From assembly GCF_001957135.1 (NCBI RefSeq), contig NZ_MPHK01000012.1:1-64000 (forward strand): a DNA stretch of 64,000 nucleotides. Reading direction: 5' to 3'. Below, piece by piece: positions 36,029-45,138 of the stretch. The notes below the pieces were generated by a model. The model was not told the origin of the DNA. It saw nothing but the letters and a program-made list of their open reading frames with translations, and made no database searches. Position 1 is the stretch's first letter; the number at the start of each line of letters is the position of its first letter. Source of the stretch: Shewanella sp. UCD-KL21 (GTDB taxonomy: Bacteria > Pseudomonadota > Gammaproteobacteria > Enterobacterales > Shewanellaceae). Made by a program: the position numbers and the translations under genes.

Positions 36029-39000
36029 ATGGAAGATACCCATAAAGGCTTGATTGCTTGGTTTGCCCGTAACAGTGTGGCGGCAAACTTATTAATGATC
36101 ATCATATTACTTGGCGGCTTACTGACAGCAAACACCATACGTAAACAATTCTTCCCTGCGGTTGAAATTAACTGGATTGAGTTCAGCGCCGTTTATCCGG
36201 GCGCTGCGCCCCAAGAAGTTGAAGAAGGCATTACGGTTAAAATAGAGCAAGCTTTAGAGACTGTTCAGGGCTTGCAGCGGGTTATTACCTATTCTAATCG
36301 TAACCAAGCCTCTGGTTATTTCAGAATTGAAGACTCCTACGATCCGCAAATTGTATTGGATGAAGTTAAATCAGAAATTGACTCAGTATCAACATTCCCA
36401 GCAGGCATGGAGTTCCCAAAAGTTGAGCGCATAAAAATACGCCAAGAAGTGATGTATTTAAGCTTATATGGCGATTTATCTCAGCGCCAACTCAAAGACT
36501 TAGGCGAAAAAATCCATCAAGAAATCATGCAGCTACCTAATGTTAATATTTCAGAATTCTATGGTGGGCTTAATTACGAAATCAGCGTCGAAGTCAGCAA
36601 AGACAGACTCAGAGAGTTTGGTCTTAGTTTTAACGATGTCGCTGAAGCTGTGCGCGGTTATTCCCGTAATATGTCAGCTGGGCAAATTAAAGCTGAAAAT
36701 GGCTACATTAACTTACGAGTAGAAAACCAAGCATATGTCGGATATGAATTTGAAGATTTACCCTTATTAACCTTGGATGACGGCACTAACCTATTACTGG
36801 GAGACGTGGCGACAGTTAAAGACGGCTTTGAAGAAGGCATTCAATATTCTAAATTCAATGGCCAAAATGCAGTCACTTTTTTTGTCGGCGCTGCTAAAAA
36901 CCAAAGTATCACCGATGTTGCCGATACCTTAAAAAAATACGTTGCTGACAAACAAGCTATTTTACCTGACGGTGTAACCTTAGAACCTTGGGTTGATATG
37001 ACCTACTACCTTGAAGGTCGTTTAGACTTAATGCTCGATAGCATGAAAACAGGGGCTCTATTAGTCTTTATCATGCTAGCGTTATTTCTGCGAGTGCGGT
37101 TAGCGTTTTGGGTGATGATGGGTTTACCCGTATGTTTCTTAGGTACACTGTTATTTATGCCAATGGGTTTTATTGATGTCACCATCAATGTTATTAGCTT
37201 ATTCGCCTTCATACTGGTATTGGGTATTGTGGTCGATGATGCCATTGTAATGGGTGAAAGCGCCCATTCTGAATGTGAAGAAAATGGTCAAAATATCGAC
37301 AGCGTTATTCGCGGGGTTAAACGGGTCGCCATGCCGGCAACCTTTGGGGTATTGACCACCATTGCCGCTTTTTTACCGATCACCTTAGATGACGGCCCTT
37401 CATCAGCCTTTGGCCAAGCCATTGGTTTTGTGGTTATTTTGTGCTTAATCTTTTCATTAGTGGAATCTAAGTTAATTTTACCGTCACATTTAGCCCATAT
37501 GAAAAAACCTAAGGTTGTGCAATCGGGGTCTAAAAATCCGTTAGATTGGTTAAGAAATATCGTTAACTTTATTCAAGGTAAAATTGAAAGAAACCTAACT
37601 AATTTTATTGCTAATGTTTACCGCCCGAGTCTAACTGCTGCAGTTAAATACCGTTATTCGGTTATTGCGACCTTTGTGATGTTAATTGTTATTTGCGCCG
37701 CCCTCTATATTAGCGGCTTAGTACGCTTTATTGGGCAACCTAAAATCCCCCATGATTTTCCTCGTATCACCTTGGAAATGAATGTCGATGCCGCTGAAAC
37801 CGCAACCCTTAATGCCGCCCATGCCATTGAGTCTGCCCTGCGCACAGTTGAGAAAGATCTTGAATCTCAATATGGTCAAGGCATGATTGCCGAGTTACAA
37901 GTCCAGCTTCAAGGTCGCACTGAAGCCGAAGTGAGAACCAAGCTGGTCGACCCCGAATTACGACCCATCAATACCTTCGAAGTTGCCGAATTATGGCGTC
38001 AAGCGATGCCAAATATCCCCGGAGTTAAATCTTTTACCATCCAAGATAGTTTGTTTGGTGGCGGCATGGATGATGGTGATATCAGTTTCCGATTAGAAGG
38101 TAACGATGAAGCGCAGTTAATTGCAGCATCGAAAGATTTAAAAGAAAAGTTAGGTACTTTAAAAGGGGTGAGTGACATTAATGACAGTCGCCAATCTTCA
38201 GCCAAAGAAGTGCAATTTGACCTAAAACCTTTAGCCCACAGTTTAGGCTTAACCCTTGCCAATATTGCTTCACAAGTGGGTAATAGTTTTTACGGGCTTG
38301 AAGCCCAGCGGATTATTCGCAACGGCGAAGAAATCAAGGTAATGCTACGTTACCCAGAAGAGCAACGTAACTCTATCGCCCTCGTTCAGGATGTGTTGAT
38401 AAAAACGCCTCAAGGTGCGGAATTACCTCTGTCTGAAGTTGCTAACATCAACGTAGTTCAAGGCGTGAGTAGTATTCGCCGTGAAAATGGTAACCGAACC
38501 ATTAATGTATGGGCCTCGGTTGATGCTGAACAAGCTGAGCCATTTAAACTCGCCAAAGATATTCGTGACAACTTCATACCGCAATTATTGGCAAAGTACC
38601 CTCGGGTACAAAGCGAGGTTTCTGGCAGTATTCAAGAGCAACTTGATAGTGCTGATACCCAAATGCGTGACTTTATTATCTCTATGTTGGTGATTTACAG
38701 CTTATTAGCGATACCGCTTAAGTCATACGTGCAACCATTTATGATCATGTCGGTGATCCCATTTGGTGTCATTGGCTCAATGCTTGGCCATATCATTTTA
38801 GGTATTGATTTAAGTGCCCTTTCTGTTTTCGGGATTATTGCCGCTGCAGGTGTGGTGGTCAATGACTCCTTAGTGATGGTGGATTATGTCAATAATTCCC
38901 GCAAACAAGGCGTTAAACTCAATGACGCGGTAATCAACGCGGGTTGCAGACGTTTTAGAGCGATTATGTTGACCTCTTTAACCACCTTTATTGGGCTAGT

Positions 39001-39235
39001 GCCAATCATGACTGAGACCAGTATGCAGGCACAAATGGTGATACCTATGGCCGTATCACTGGCGTTTGGGGTGTTGTTCGCAACAGTAGTGACCTTATGT
39101 TTAATTCCTTGTCTTTATATTGCAATTGAAGATACTCGCCTATTCCTACGTGGTTCATGGCGTCATTATTTTCCGTTAACGACTGAAGAAGCTAACGCCG
39201 AACTCGCGGCTCAAACTGTTAAGGCTAGTAACTAA
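36029..39235 (+). CDS. RND-family efflux permease
   Basis: A 1068-aa inner-membrane transporter of the AcrB/MexB-like superfamily with 12 TM helices. LIAWFARNSVAANLLM opens TM1. The TM4 segment FILVLGIVVDDAIVMGES carries the Asp pair expected for proton relay. The two large periplasmic loops and the internal repeat (second half from about residue 540) are of normal length. The sequence is closer to the HAE1-like group with cation or drug exporters than to the CusA metal group, a recognition-level judgement. It forms an operon with the adaptor. Confidence 0.93.
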   Translation: MEDTHKGLIAWFARNSVAANLLMIIILLGGLLTANTIRKQFFPAVEINWIEFSAVYPGAAPQEVEEGITVKIEQALETVQGLQRVITYSNRNQASGYFRIEDSYDPQIVLDEVKSEIDSVSTFPAGMEFPKVERIKIRQEVMYLSLYGDLSQRQLKDLGEKIHQEIMQLPNVNISEFYGGLNYEISVEVSKDRLREFGLSFNDVAEAVRGYSRNMSAGQIKAENGYINLRVENQAYVGYEFEDLPLLTLDDGTNLLLGDVATVKDGFEEGIQYSKFNGQNAVTFFVGAAKNQSITDVADTLKKYVADKQAILPDGVTLEPWVDMTYYLEGRLDLMLDSMKTGALLVFIMLALFLRVRLAFWVMMGLPVCFLGTLLFMPMGFIDVTINVISLFAFILVLGIVVDDAIVMGESAHSECEENGQNIDSVIRGVKRVAMPATFGVLTTIAAFLPITLDDGPSSAFGQAIGFVVILCLIFSLVESKLILPSHLAHMKKPKVVQSGSKNPLDWLRNIVNFIQGKIERNLTNFIANVYRPSLTAAVKYRYSVIATFVMLIVICAALYISGLVRFIGQPKIPHDFPRITLEMNVDAAETATLNAAHAIESALRTVEKDLESQYGQGMIAELQVQLQGRTEAEVRTKLVDPELRPINTFEVAELWRQAMPNIPGVKSFTIQDSLFGGGMDDGDISFRLEGNDEAQLIAASKDLKEKLGTLKGVSDINDSRQSSAKEVQFDLKPLAHSLGLTLANIASQVGNSFYGLEAQRIIRNGEEIKVMLRYPEEQRNSIALVQDVLIKTPQGAELPLSEVANINVVQGVSSIRRENGNRTINVWASVDAEQAEPFKLAKDIRDNFIPQLLAKYPRVQSEVSGSIQEQLDSADTQMRDFIISMLVIYSLLAIPLKSYVQPFMIMSVIPFGVIGSMLGHIILGIDLSALSVFGIIAAAGVVVNDSLVMVDYVNNSRKQGVKLNDAVINAGCRRFRAIMLTSLTTFIGLVPIMTETSMQAQMVIPMAVSLAFGVLFATVVTLCLIPCLYIAIEDTRLFLRGSWRHYFPLTTEEANAELAAQTVKASN

Positions 39236-39282
39236 CTTAGTTGCTTAATAGTTATAAAACACAGCATTTACTGAGTAAATTT

Positions 39283-39312
39283 AAAAAGCGAAACAAGATG
39301 TTTCGCTTTTTT
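39283..39312 (+). terminator. Terminator of the RND efflux operon
   Basis: AAAAAGCGAAACA, an AGA loop and TGTTTCGCTTTTT form a perfect 13-bp stem ending in a T-run, 48 bp after the permease stop. Confidence 0.9.
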
Positions 39313-39449
39313 ATTGCTTTATATTCAATAAATTACTTATTAATACTTTTGTCATTAATGCCTCCTAGAATACTTGTCTTAGGTATCATAAAATTCGTAA
39401 GACTTATCTATAACACACAAGGCATAAAACAATAACAAAGGAAAATGCA

Positions 39450-40752
39450 ATGCATGCATGGTTACCCGTCCCTACAATAAAATCTCAATATAAACGAGTC
39501 ATCCAAGCCTTCAGTTTAACAGTTAGCTTTTTTGCCACGACAAGCATCGCAGCTGATCTAACTCAAACCGCTAAAACAGCCATTAACCATAATAGTGAGC
39601 CCTATGTATTAATGATTTCAATCGATGGTTATCGCCATGATTACAATGAGGTGCACAAACCTAAATACATTACTGAGTTTGCTGAAAAATCTGCAACAGT
39701 AAATCAGTTGATGCCTTCATTTCCCACTGTTACCTTTCCTAATCATTTAACACTGGTCACAGGTTTATATCCTAGCAATCATGGCATAGTTGCCAATCGG
39801 TTTTACAACCCTACATTAGACCGTCATTACGCATTAAGTGATCGTGACGCAGTTACAGATGGACGCTTTTATCAAGGGGTGCCGCTTTGGTCATTAGCAG
39901 CCCAACAAGATATGAAGTCAGCGACCTATTTCTGGCCTGGATCAGAGGCCGAAATTGCAGGTCACAGACCCACTTACTGGTATACATACGATGGTCGAAT
40001 TCCCAATGAAGATAGAATCAAACAAGTTATTGACTGGTTTGAGTTGCCAAAACAGCAACGACGTAATTTTGTGACCTTATACTTTTCAGATGTTGACAGT
40101 GCTGGCCATCACCATGGTCCTTTAGCACAACAAACCTATGACGCGGTGCAATACATAGATTCATTAATTGGCAGTTTATTGGCCCAAATAGAAACATTGC
40201 CATTTGATGTTAATGTCATCATCACGTCTGATCATGGCATGGCAAAAGTAGATGAATTCCAGCGGATCTATACCGATAAATTATTTGGTGATAATGAAGC
40301 ATTAAAATCTCGCTTCACATTTATTAACGACGCAGCCTATTCTATGGTTCGTGCCAACGGTAAAGACAAACAACAGGATTTACTTGCATTAGAAAAGCTT
40401 GTGAACGATACCGAAGGCTTAGCCTTTTACTTGAAAGGTTCGGTTCCTAATAATCTTCACTTTGATGCTAATCCATCTATTGGTGATGCCATCTTAGTCA
40501 CAAATGACCATTACATCACTAGCACGACTGCTAAGCCCGGAGTAATTAGGCAAGCACGGGTATGATGCTGAAACAGTGACGGATATGAATGCCATTTTTT
40601 ATGCCAACGGCCCAGCTTTTAACCATCAAGCAGAAATTGAGCTAGCTAAAAATATTCATGTTTACCCTTTAATTGCACACATACTTAATTTAACTATTAG
40701 TGAGCCCATTGATGGCAAGCTTGAAGTGTTATCACCTTTATTAAAACAATAA
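39450..40752 (+). pseudogene. Ectonucleotide pyrophosphatase/phosphodiesterase, frameshifted
   Basis: An alkaline-phosphatase-superfamily NPP-type enzyme in two frames. The first (39450-40565, 371 aa) has a signal-like N-terminus and the metal/nucleophile motifs ISIDGYRHDY, FPTVTFPNH (nucleophile Thr), DVDSAGHHHG and TSDHGMA. Near 40545 the frame changes. The continuation, GKHGYDAETVTDMNAIFYANGPAF to LSPLLKQ (stop 40752), contains the last zinc-ligand His of the family (HGYD). Either one extra base (ATTAGGC instead of ATTGGC-type sequence) or two missing bases would restore it. The 371-aa product would lack the final ligand and about 65 residues. A real mutation, an assembly error or recoding are possible. 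Confidence 0.85.
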
Positions 40753-40753
40753 A

Positions 40754-40788
40754 AAAACGGGCAATATCTAATCGATATTGCCCGTTTT
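40754..40788. terminator. Bidirectional terminator
   Basis: AAAACGGGCAATATC, a TAATC loop and GATATTGCCCGTTTT form a perfect 15-bp stem with A and T tails, between the NPP gene and the convergent YdcH gene. Confidence 0.9.
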
Positions 40789-40804
40789 CTTTTAACAAAT
40801 ATGT

Positions 40805-41053
40805 CTAGCCCAGTTCTGCCAACGTAATTTGATGATAAAGGGCATCTTTCATTACCACTCGCTGCTGCTTTAATTCATGGATGGATTCGTCTGAGATGGG
40901 CGAGTCGCGCATCTCAAGATCCCTAATTTGTTTATCTAGCGCATCGTACTTTTTCATTATTTCTGCAAAATGTTCATTACTACCAATAAGCGAAGTAATT
41001 GTATCTATGTGATCTGGAAATTCGTTTCTGAGGGAATGATTTTCACCTAGCAT
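40805..41053 (-). CDS. ydcH: YdcH-type DUF465 protein
   Basis: An 82-aa small alpha-helical protein of the DUF465/YdcH family, with the typical RNEFPDHIDTI opening and a KKYDALDKQIRDLE helix that predicts a short coiled coil. Function is not established. The ATG follows AGAGGCTTTT. It has its own upstream region of 330 bp shared with the divergent cytochrome gene. Confidence 0.85.
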   Translation of the reverse strand: MLGENHSLRNEFPDHIDTITSLIGSNEHFAEIMKKYDALDKQIRDLEMRDSPISDESIHELKQQRVVMKDALYHQITLAELG

Positions 41054-41383
41054 AAAAGCCTCTTTTATTGTGTCTTCAATGAGTAAAACTTATCTTCATC
41101 AACCGGCGCTGTAACGGTATTAATGCTCTTATTAAAATGTAGAGCAAATGATATAAAAAACAAGTTACCCCATTTAAATTAACCTTAGGTTTATCACAAA
41201 ATAATACTTTGTCATCGCGTGGTATATCCTGAGTCGATTCCATCATCCAGCCAAAAGGCTCAAATAGCAGCTGTCGCTTAACGCTTGATAGCCTCGAAAA
41301 ACAAATTGCTACTCCCTAAGTGTTGGTAATTTGTGAATTTATCTTTACTATGACTATTAAGTAGTCTTAGCCACAAATTTAAT
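41054..41383. other. Intergenic region between ydcH and the octahaem cytochrome gene
   Basis: 330 bases between divergent genes. I see no clear FNR or CRP site, repeat or small gene. Promoters for both genes must lie here. Confidence 0.45.
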
Positions 41384-43645
41384 ATGAAATTCAAGCCACT
41401 ATTTAGTATTAGCTTACTTAGCTTAAGCGCATTTTTTAGTTTAAGTACTGTATTTATGACTGCAAGTGCGTACGCCGCAGAGTTTAGTGGCAGTCAAACT
41501 TGTGTTGAATGCCACCAGCAACAATACAGTGACTGGCAAGGATCTCACCATGATATGTCTATGGGTGAGGCAACGTCCGATATCGTTCTAGCAAACTTTA
41601 CCGATCAACAATTTGACTACCAAGGTGAAGTCTCACGCTTTTTCATGAAAGGAAAAGAGTACTGGGTCAATATTAAGGGCCCAGATGGCAAATTTAACGA
41701 CTATAAAATTAGCTATACCTTTGGTTATGAACCGTTACAGCAATATATGGTTGAATTTGCAAATGGTGCGATACAACTCATCCCTTTTGCGTGGGATAGC
41801 CGCACTAAAGAGCAAGGCGGACAGCGCTGGTTTTATTTATATCCTGAAATGGATCCTTACGACGAGTTCTTTTGGACCAATAAAGGCCAAAACTGGAACT
41901 ACATGTGCGCTGATTGTCACTCAACCAATGTGCAAAAAAACTACAACGACGCAGATAATAGCTTTGACAGTAGTTGGTCAGAGATCAACGTGGCCTGTGA
42001 AGCCTGTCATGGCCCTGCCAGTGAGCATATCAAATGGACAAAAGATCAAACTCAGCTGCTAGCCCAATATGGCTTTAAGCGCGATTTAACCCCGAAAGTA
42101 GGCGCCTGGGAGTTTAAGCAAGGTAAAAAAATTCTCCAGCCAAGCAAAATCAAGCCTTCAGCGCAGTTAGCAACTTGCGGCCAATGTCATAGCCGTAGGT
42201 CGCAGTTAACTGATAGTAATAACAAAGCTCATAGCCATATCGACAATTTCTATGACAAATATATCCTCAGTAATATTGAACCAAACCTCTATTATCCTGA
42301 CGGCCAAATTTATGATGAAGTATTTGTATTAGGCTCTTTTAAGCAATCAAAAATGCATATGGCGGGCGTAGTCTGTAGTGATTGTCACAATCCCCACAGT
42401 AATAAATTAACAACCCCGATTGAATCAATTTGCTTTCAATGCCATATCCCCAGTGAATATAGTGCAGCTAAGCACAGTCAGCATCAACAAGGGAGTGAAG
42501 CGGCGCAATGTGTTAGCTGCCATATGCCAAAAACCACCTATATGGAAGTTGACCCCCGCGCTGATCATAGCTTTAAAGTACCTCGGCCTGATTTATCAAT
42601 CACAATGGGAACGCCTAATGTCTGTAGTCAGTGTCATAGTGATAAATCAGCCACTTGGGCGGCTGACGCTGTCGCTAAGCAATTTCCACATTCAACGATT
42701 CGTCAGCAACCAAGTTATGCAAAAGCTTTCTACCAAGCGGCGACTAATAACCCAAATAGTGATGAGCTTTTAACGAAAATAGCTTTAAATCCATTGCAAC
42801 CGACAATCATTCGCGCCTCTGCGTTCTCAAGAATGGATAATTTTCCTAGTCAGCAAAGCTATAATGCGATTGAGAGTGCAGTTAACGATACTGATCCACA
42901 AATACGATTATCGGCGATTGCTGGCTCTGAAGGGTTTGAATTTGTCGATCGCTGGCGGTTAATGGCGGCTCTTCTAACAGATAAGGCTTACGCCGTAAGA
43001 ACAGAAGCCGCAAGCGCCTTAGTGCCATACTGGGGCAATATGACCCCTAGCCAGCAGCAACGACTAGAGCCAGCATTAACTGAATATCTCCAGATACAAA
43101 AATATAATGCCGATAGAGGCTTTGCATGGTTAAACAGCGGTAATGTGTACCTAGCTAAAAGGCAATTCGATAAGGCTGAACAAGCCTATAAACAAGCTAT
43201 CGTGGTTGAGCCAACTCTGGCTAGTAGCTATATAAATCTGGCAGATTTATATCGGCAATTAGGTAAAGAACAAGCCTCTATAGCCGTATTAAAACAAGGG
43301 ATTATTAATCAGCCCAAAGCCGCAGCTTTACGCTATAGCGCTGGGCTTGCCTATTATCGCCAGCAGCAGTTATCTCAAGCAATTGATTATTTCAAACAAG
43401 CAACAGAGGTAGAGCCTAATGACCCACAAAACTGGATGGTATTAGGCCTTGCACAAGAAAAAGTCAATCCGGTTGAGATGATGAAGTCTTTAACTAAAGC
43501 CTATGATGTTAGTCGTGATCCACAGCGCTTATACACATTATGTCAATTTAAAATTAAATATCGCGATCCAAGTACTCATGCTTGTTTAGCGCAATTATCA
43601 ACCTTAGTACCGCCACAGGTAATCAAGCAATTGACTGGCGGTTAA
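41384..43645 (+). CDS. Octahaem cytochrome c with C-terminal TPR domain
   Basis: A 753-aa secreted protein with a Sec signal (ending SAYAAEF). Eight CXXCH haem-binding motifs are visible in order: CVECH, CADCH, CEACH, CGQCH, CSDCH, CFQCH, CVSCH and CSQCH, all within residues about 38-425. The region about 430-560 is HEAT-like (SRMDNFPS, RLSAIAGSE), and three to four TPR units follow (YKQAIVVEPTLASSYINLADLYRQLG). An electron-transfer role in the periplasm with a protein-binding domain is likely. It precedes the hydrogenase operon by 353 bp, so electrons from H2 could reach it, but no operon link is shown. It resembles multihaem cytochromes of Shewanella; the substrate is unknown. Confidence 0.9.
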   Translation: MKFKPLFSISLLSLSAFFSLSTVFMTASAYAAEFSGSQTCVECHQQQYSDWQGSHHDMSMGEATSDIVLANFTDQQFDYQGEVSRFFMKGKEYWVNIKGPDGKFNDYKISYTFGYEPLQQYMVEFANGAIQLIPFAWDSRTKEQGGQRWFYLYPEMDPYDEFFWTNKGQNWNYMCADCHSTNVQKNYNDADNSFDSSWSEINVACEACHGPASEHIKWTKDQTQLLAQYGFKRDLTPKVGAWEFKQGKKILQPSKIKPSAQLATCGQCHSRRSQLTDSNNKAHSHIDNFYDKYILSNIEPNLYYPDGQIYDEVFVLGSFKQSKMHMAGVVCSDCHNPHSNKLTTPIESICFQCHIPSEYSAAKHSQHQQGSEAAQCVSCHMPKTTYMEVDPRADHSFKVPRPDLSITMGTPNVCSQCHSDKSATWAADAVAKQFPHSTIRQQPSYAKAFYQAATNNPNSDELLTKIALNPLQPTIIRASAFSRMDNFPSQQSYNAIESAVNDTDPQIRLSAIAGSEGFEFVDRWRLMAALLTDKAYAVRTEAASALVPYWGNMTPSQQQRLEPALTEYLQIQKYNADRGFAWLNSGNVYLAKRQFDKAEQAYKQAIVVEPTLASSYINLADLYRQLGKEQASIAVLKQGIINQPKAAALRYSAGLAYYRQQQLSQAIDYFKQATEVEPNDPQNWMVLGLAQEKVNPVEMMKSLTKAYDVSRDPQRLYTLCQFKIKYRDPSTHACLAQLSTLVPPQVIKQLTGG

Positions 43646-43998
43646 GCTGCATATTTACGATAAAATACGCGCTGATTCAGAGGCTGGTCAGCGCGCTTTA
43701 CTGGCTTTACACAACATTAATAGTAAAAATTAAAATTAGCTTTTGCTGTAAACCAAATTAACATCAACTAAGCCAGCCCATTAGTGTTAACTTTCTTAGG
43801 CACCTCTATTCAGGCATTATCCACCTCCGCACAAATTACCCACACACAACTACTCACTATTTGTTCAAATAGCGAAACACTCTATTTTTATATGTGTTCA
43901 ATAAGTAAACAATGCTTGATGTGTATCAATATACCTATCCCCAACAGATCTATATTTAATAAAGCAGTTTGATCCTCCAACATGGATAAGGTTATCAG
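43646..43998. other. Intergenic region upstream of the hydrogenase operon
   Basis: 353 bases. It holds the FNR-type promoter at 43916-43956 for hyaA. A 62-codon frame (43784-43972) overlaps this promoter and looks spurious. No terminator with a convincing T-run was seen after the cytochrome gene. Confidence 0.5.
43916..43956 (+). promoter_or_regulatory. FNR/EtrA-type class II promoter for hyaA
   Basis: TTGATGTGTATCAA (43916-43929) matches the FNR consensus TTGATnnnnATCAA exactly. Its centre is 31 bp upstream of the centre of TATATT (43951-43956), which would place the site at about -41.5 and start transcription near 43963, the classic activating position. In Shewanella the FNR homologue is EtrA. 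This predicts induction without oxygen. Confidence 0.8.
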
Positions 43999-45135
43999 AT
44001 GGATACACATGCAGCTTTATATCAACGATGTAAAACACGAATAACGCAATTGCAGCAGTTACAGCCACGTCACAGCGTTAGCCTAAAAGATAAATTAATT
44101 AAAAATGGCATTAGCCGACGTGAGTTTATGACTTGGAGTGCATCGGTTACCGCACTACTCGCATTGCCCCTGCCTTTCACCAATCTAGTTGCCGAAGCCG
44201 CTGAGCTTGCTGATCGCGTACCACTGATTTGGCTGCATATGGCCGAATGTACCGGTTGTTCAGAATCGCTGATCAGAACCGACAGCCCTAATTTAGACAG
44301 CCTCATCTTTGATCATATTTCTTTGGAATATCATGAAACATTGATGGCTGCAGCCGGTTGGCAAGCGGAAGAAAACCTTGAGCATGCTATGCAGGCATAT
44401 AAAGGTAATTACTTATTAGCGGTAGAGGGTGCTGTACCAACGGCTAATAATGGCACTTATTTAACGGTCGGCTGTAAAGGTCATACCGGAATGCAAATTG
44501 TAAAAGAAGCAGCTGCTGGGGCTGCTGCAATAATTTCTGTTGGAACTTGCGCCGCATTTGGCGGCGTACAAGCTGCAGCGCCCAACCCTACTGGCGCGAA
44601 AGGTGTGCAAGAGGTTATTGATAAACCCGTGATTAATTTAGGCGGTTGTCCTCCTAGCGAAAAGAACATTGTCGGCACCTTGATGTATTTCATCATGTTC
44701 GGAAAACTGCCCGCGTTAGATATGTTTAATCGCCCTAAATGGGCATACGGCGCTAGAGTGCATGATAACTGTGAACGTCGTGGTCGTTTTGACGCAGGCG
44801 AATTTGTAGAAACCTTTGGCGATCAAGGTGCTAAAGATGGCTACTGCCTATACAAAATGGGCTGTAAAGGCCCTTATACCTACAACAACTGCCCCACTGA
44901 ACGCTTTAATCATCATACCAGTTGGCCAGTACTTGCAGGTCATGGCTGTATTGGCTGCGCTGAACCTAATTTTTGGGATGATATGGCAGATTTCGAAAAG
45001 CCATTAGGCAGACAGTTACTCCACGGCATTGATGCCACTGCCGATACCATTGGTACCGTCATTCTTGGTGCGACCGTTGTGGGCATAGGTGCTCACGCAG
45101 TAACCAGTCTTTTTGCCAAGCCGCTAGAGGAATAA
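43999..45135 (+). CDS. hyaA: [NiFe]-hydrogenase small subunit
   Basis: A 378-aa Tat-exported subunit holding three Fe-S clusters. The Tat signal SRREFMTWSASV lies at 35-46. The proximal [4Fe-4S] ligands begin in ECTGCSESLIR, an ordinary CTGC without the extra cysteines of oxygen-tolerant Hyd-1 types. Distal and medial clusters are served by HDNCERRGRF, GYCLYKMGCKGP and NNCPTERFN with GHGCIGC. A C-terminal TM anchor (TIGTVILGATVVGIGAHAV) follows. Expected periplasmic, membrane-bound H2 oxidation or evolution. The ATG follows AAGGTTATCAG. Confidence 0.96.
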   Translation: MDTHAALYQRCKTRITQLQQLQPRHSVSLKDKLIKNGISRREFMTWSASVTALLALPLPFTNLVAEAAELADRVPLIWLHMAECTGCSESLIRTDSPNLDSLIFDHISLEYHETLMAAAGWQAEENLEHAMQAYKGNYLLAVEGAVPTANNGTYLTVGCKGHTGMQIVKEAAAGAAAIISVGTCAAFGGVQAAAPNPTGAKGVQEVIDKPVINLGGCPPSEKNIVGTLMYFIMFGKLPALDMFNRPKWAYGARVHDNCERRGRFDAGEFVETFGDQGAKDGYCLYKMGCKGPYTYNNCPTERFNHHTSWPVLAGHGCIGCAEPNFWDDMADFEKPLGRQLLHGIDATADTIGTVILGATVVGIGAHAVTSLFAKPLEE

Positions 45136-45138
45136 ACC

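Noticed and set aside
39241..39435. 64-codon plus-strand ORF after the RND permease
   Set aside because: It runs through the strong intrinsic terminator at 39283-39312, has no ribosome-binding site and no recognisable protein character.
43784..43972. 62-codon ORF upstream of hyaA
   Set aside because: It overlaps the FNR site and -10 element of the hydrogenase promoter and has no ribosome-binding site.
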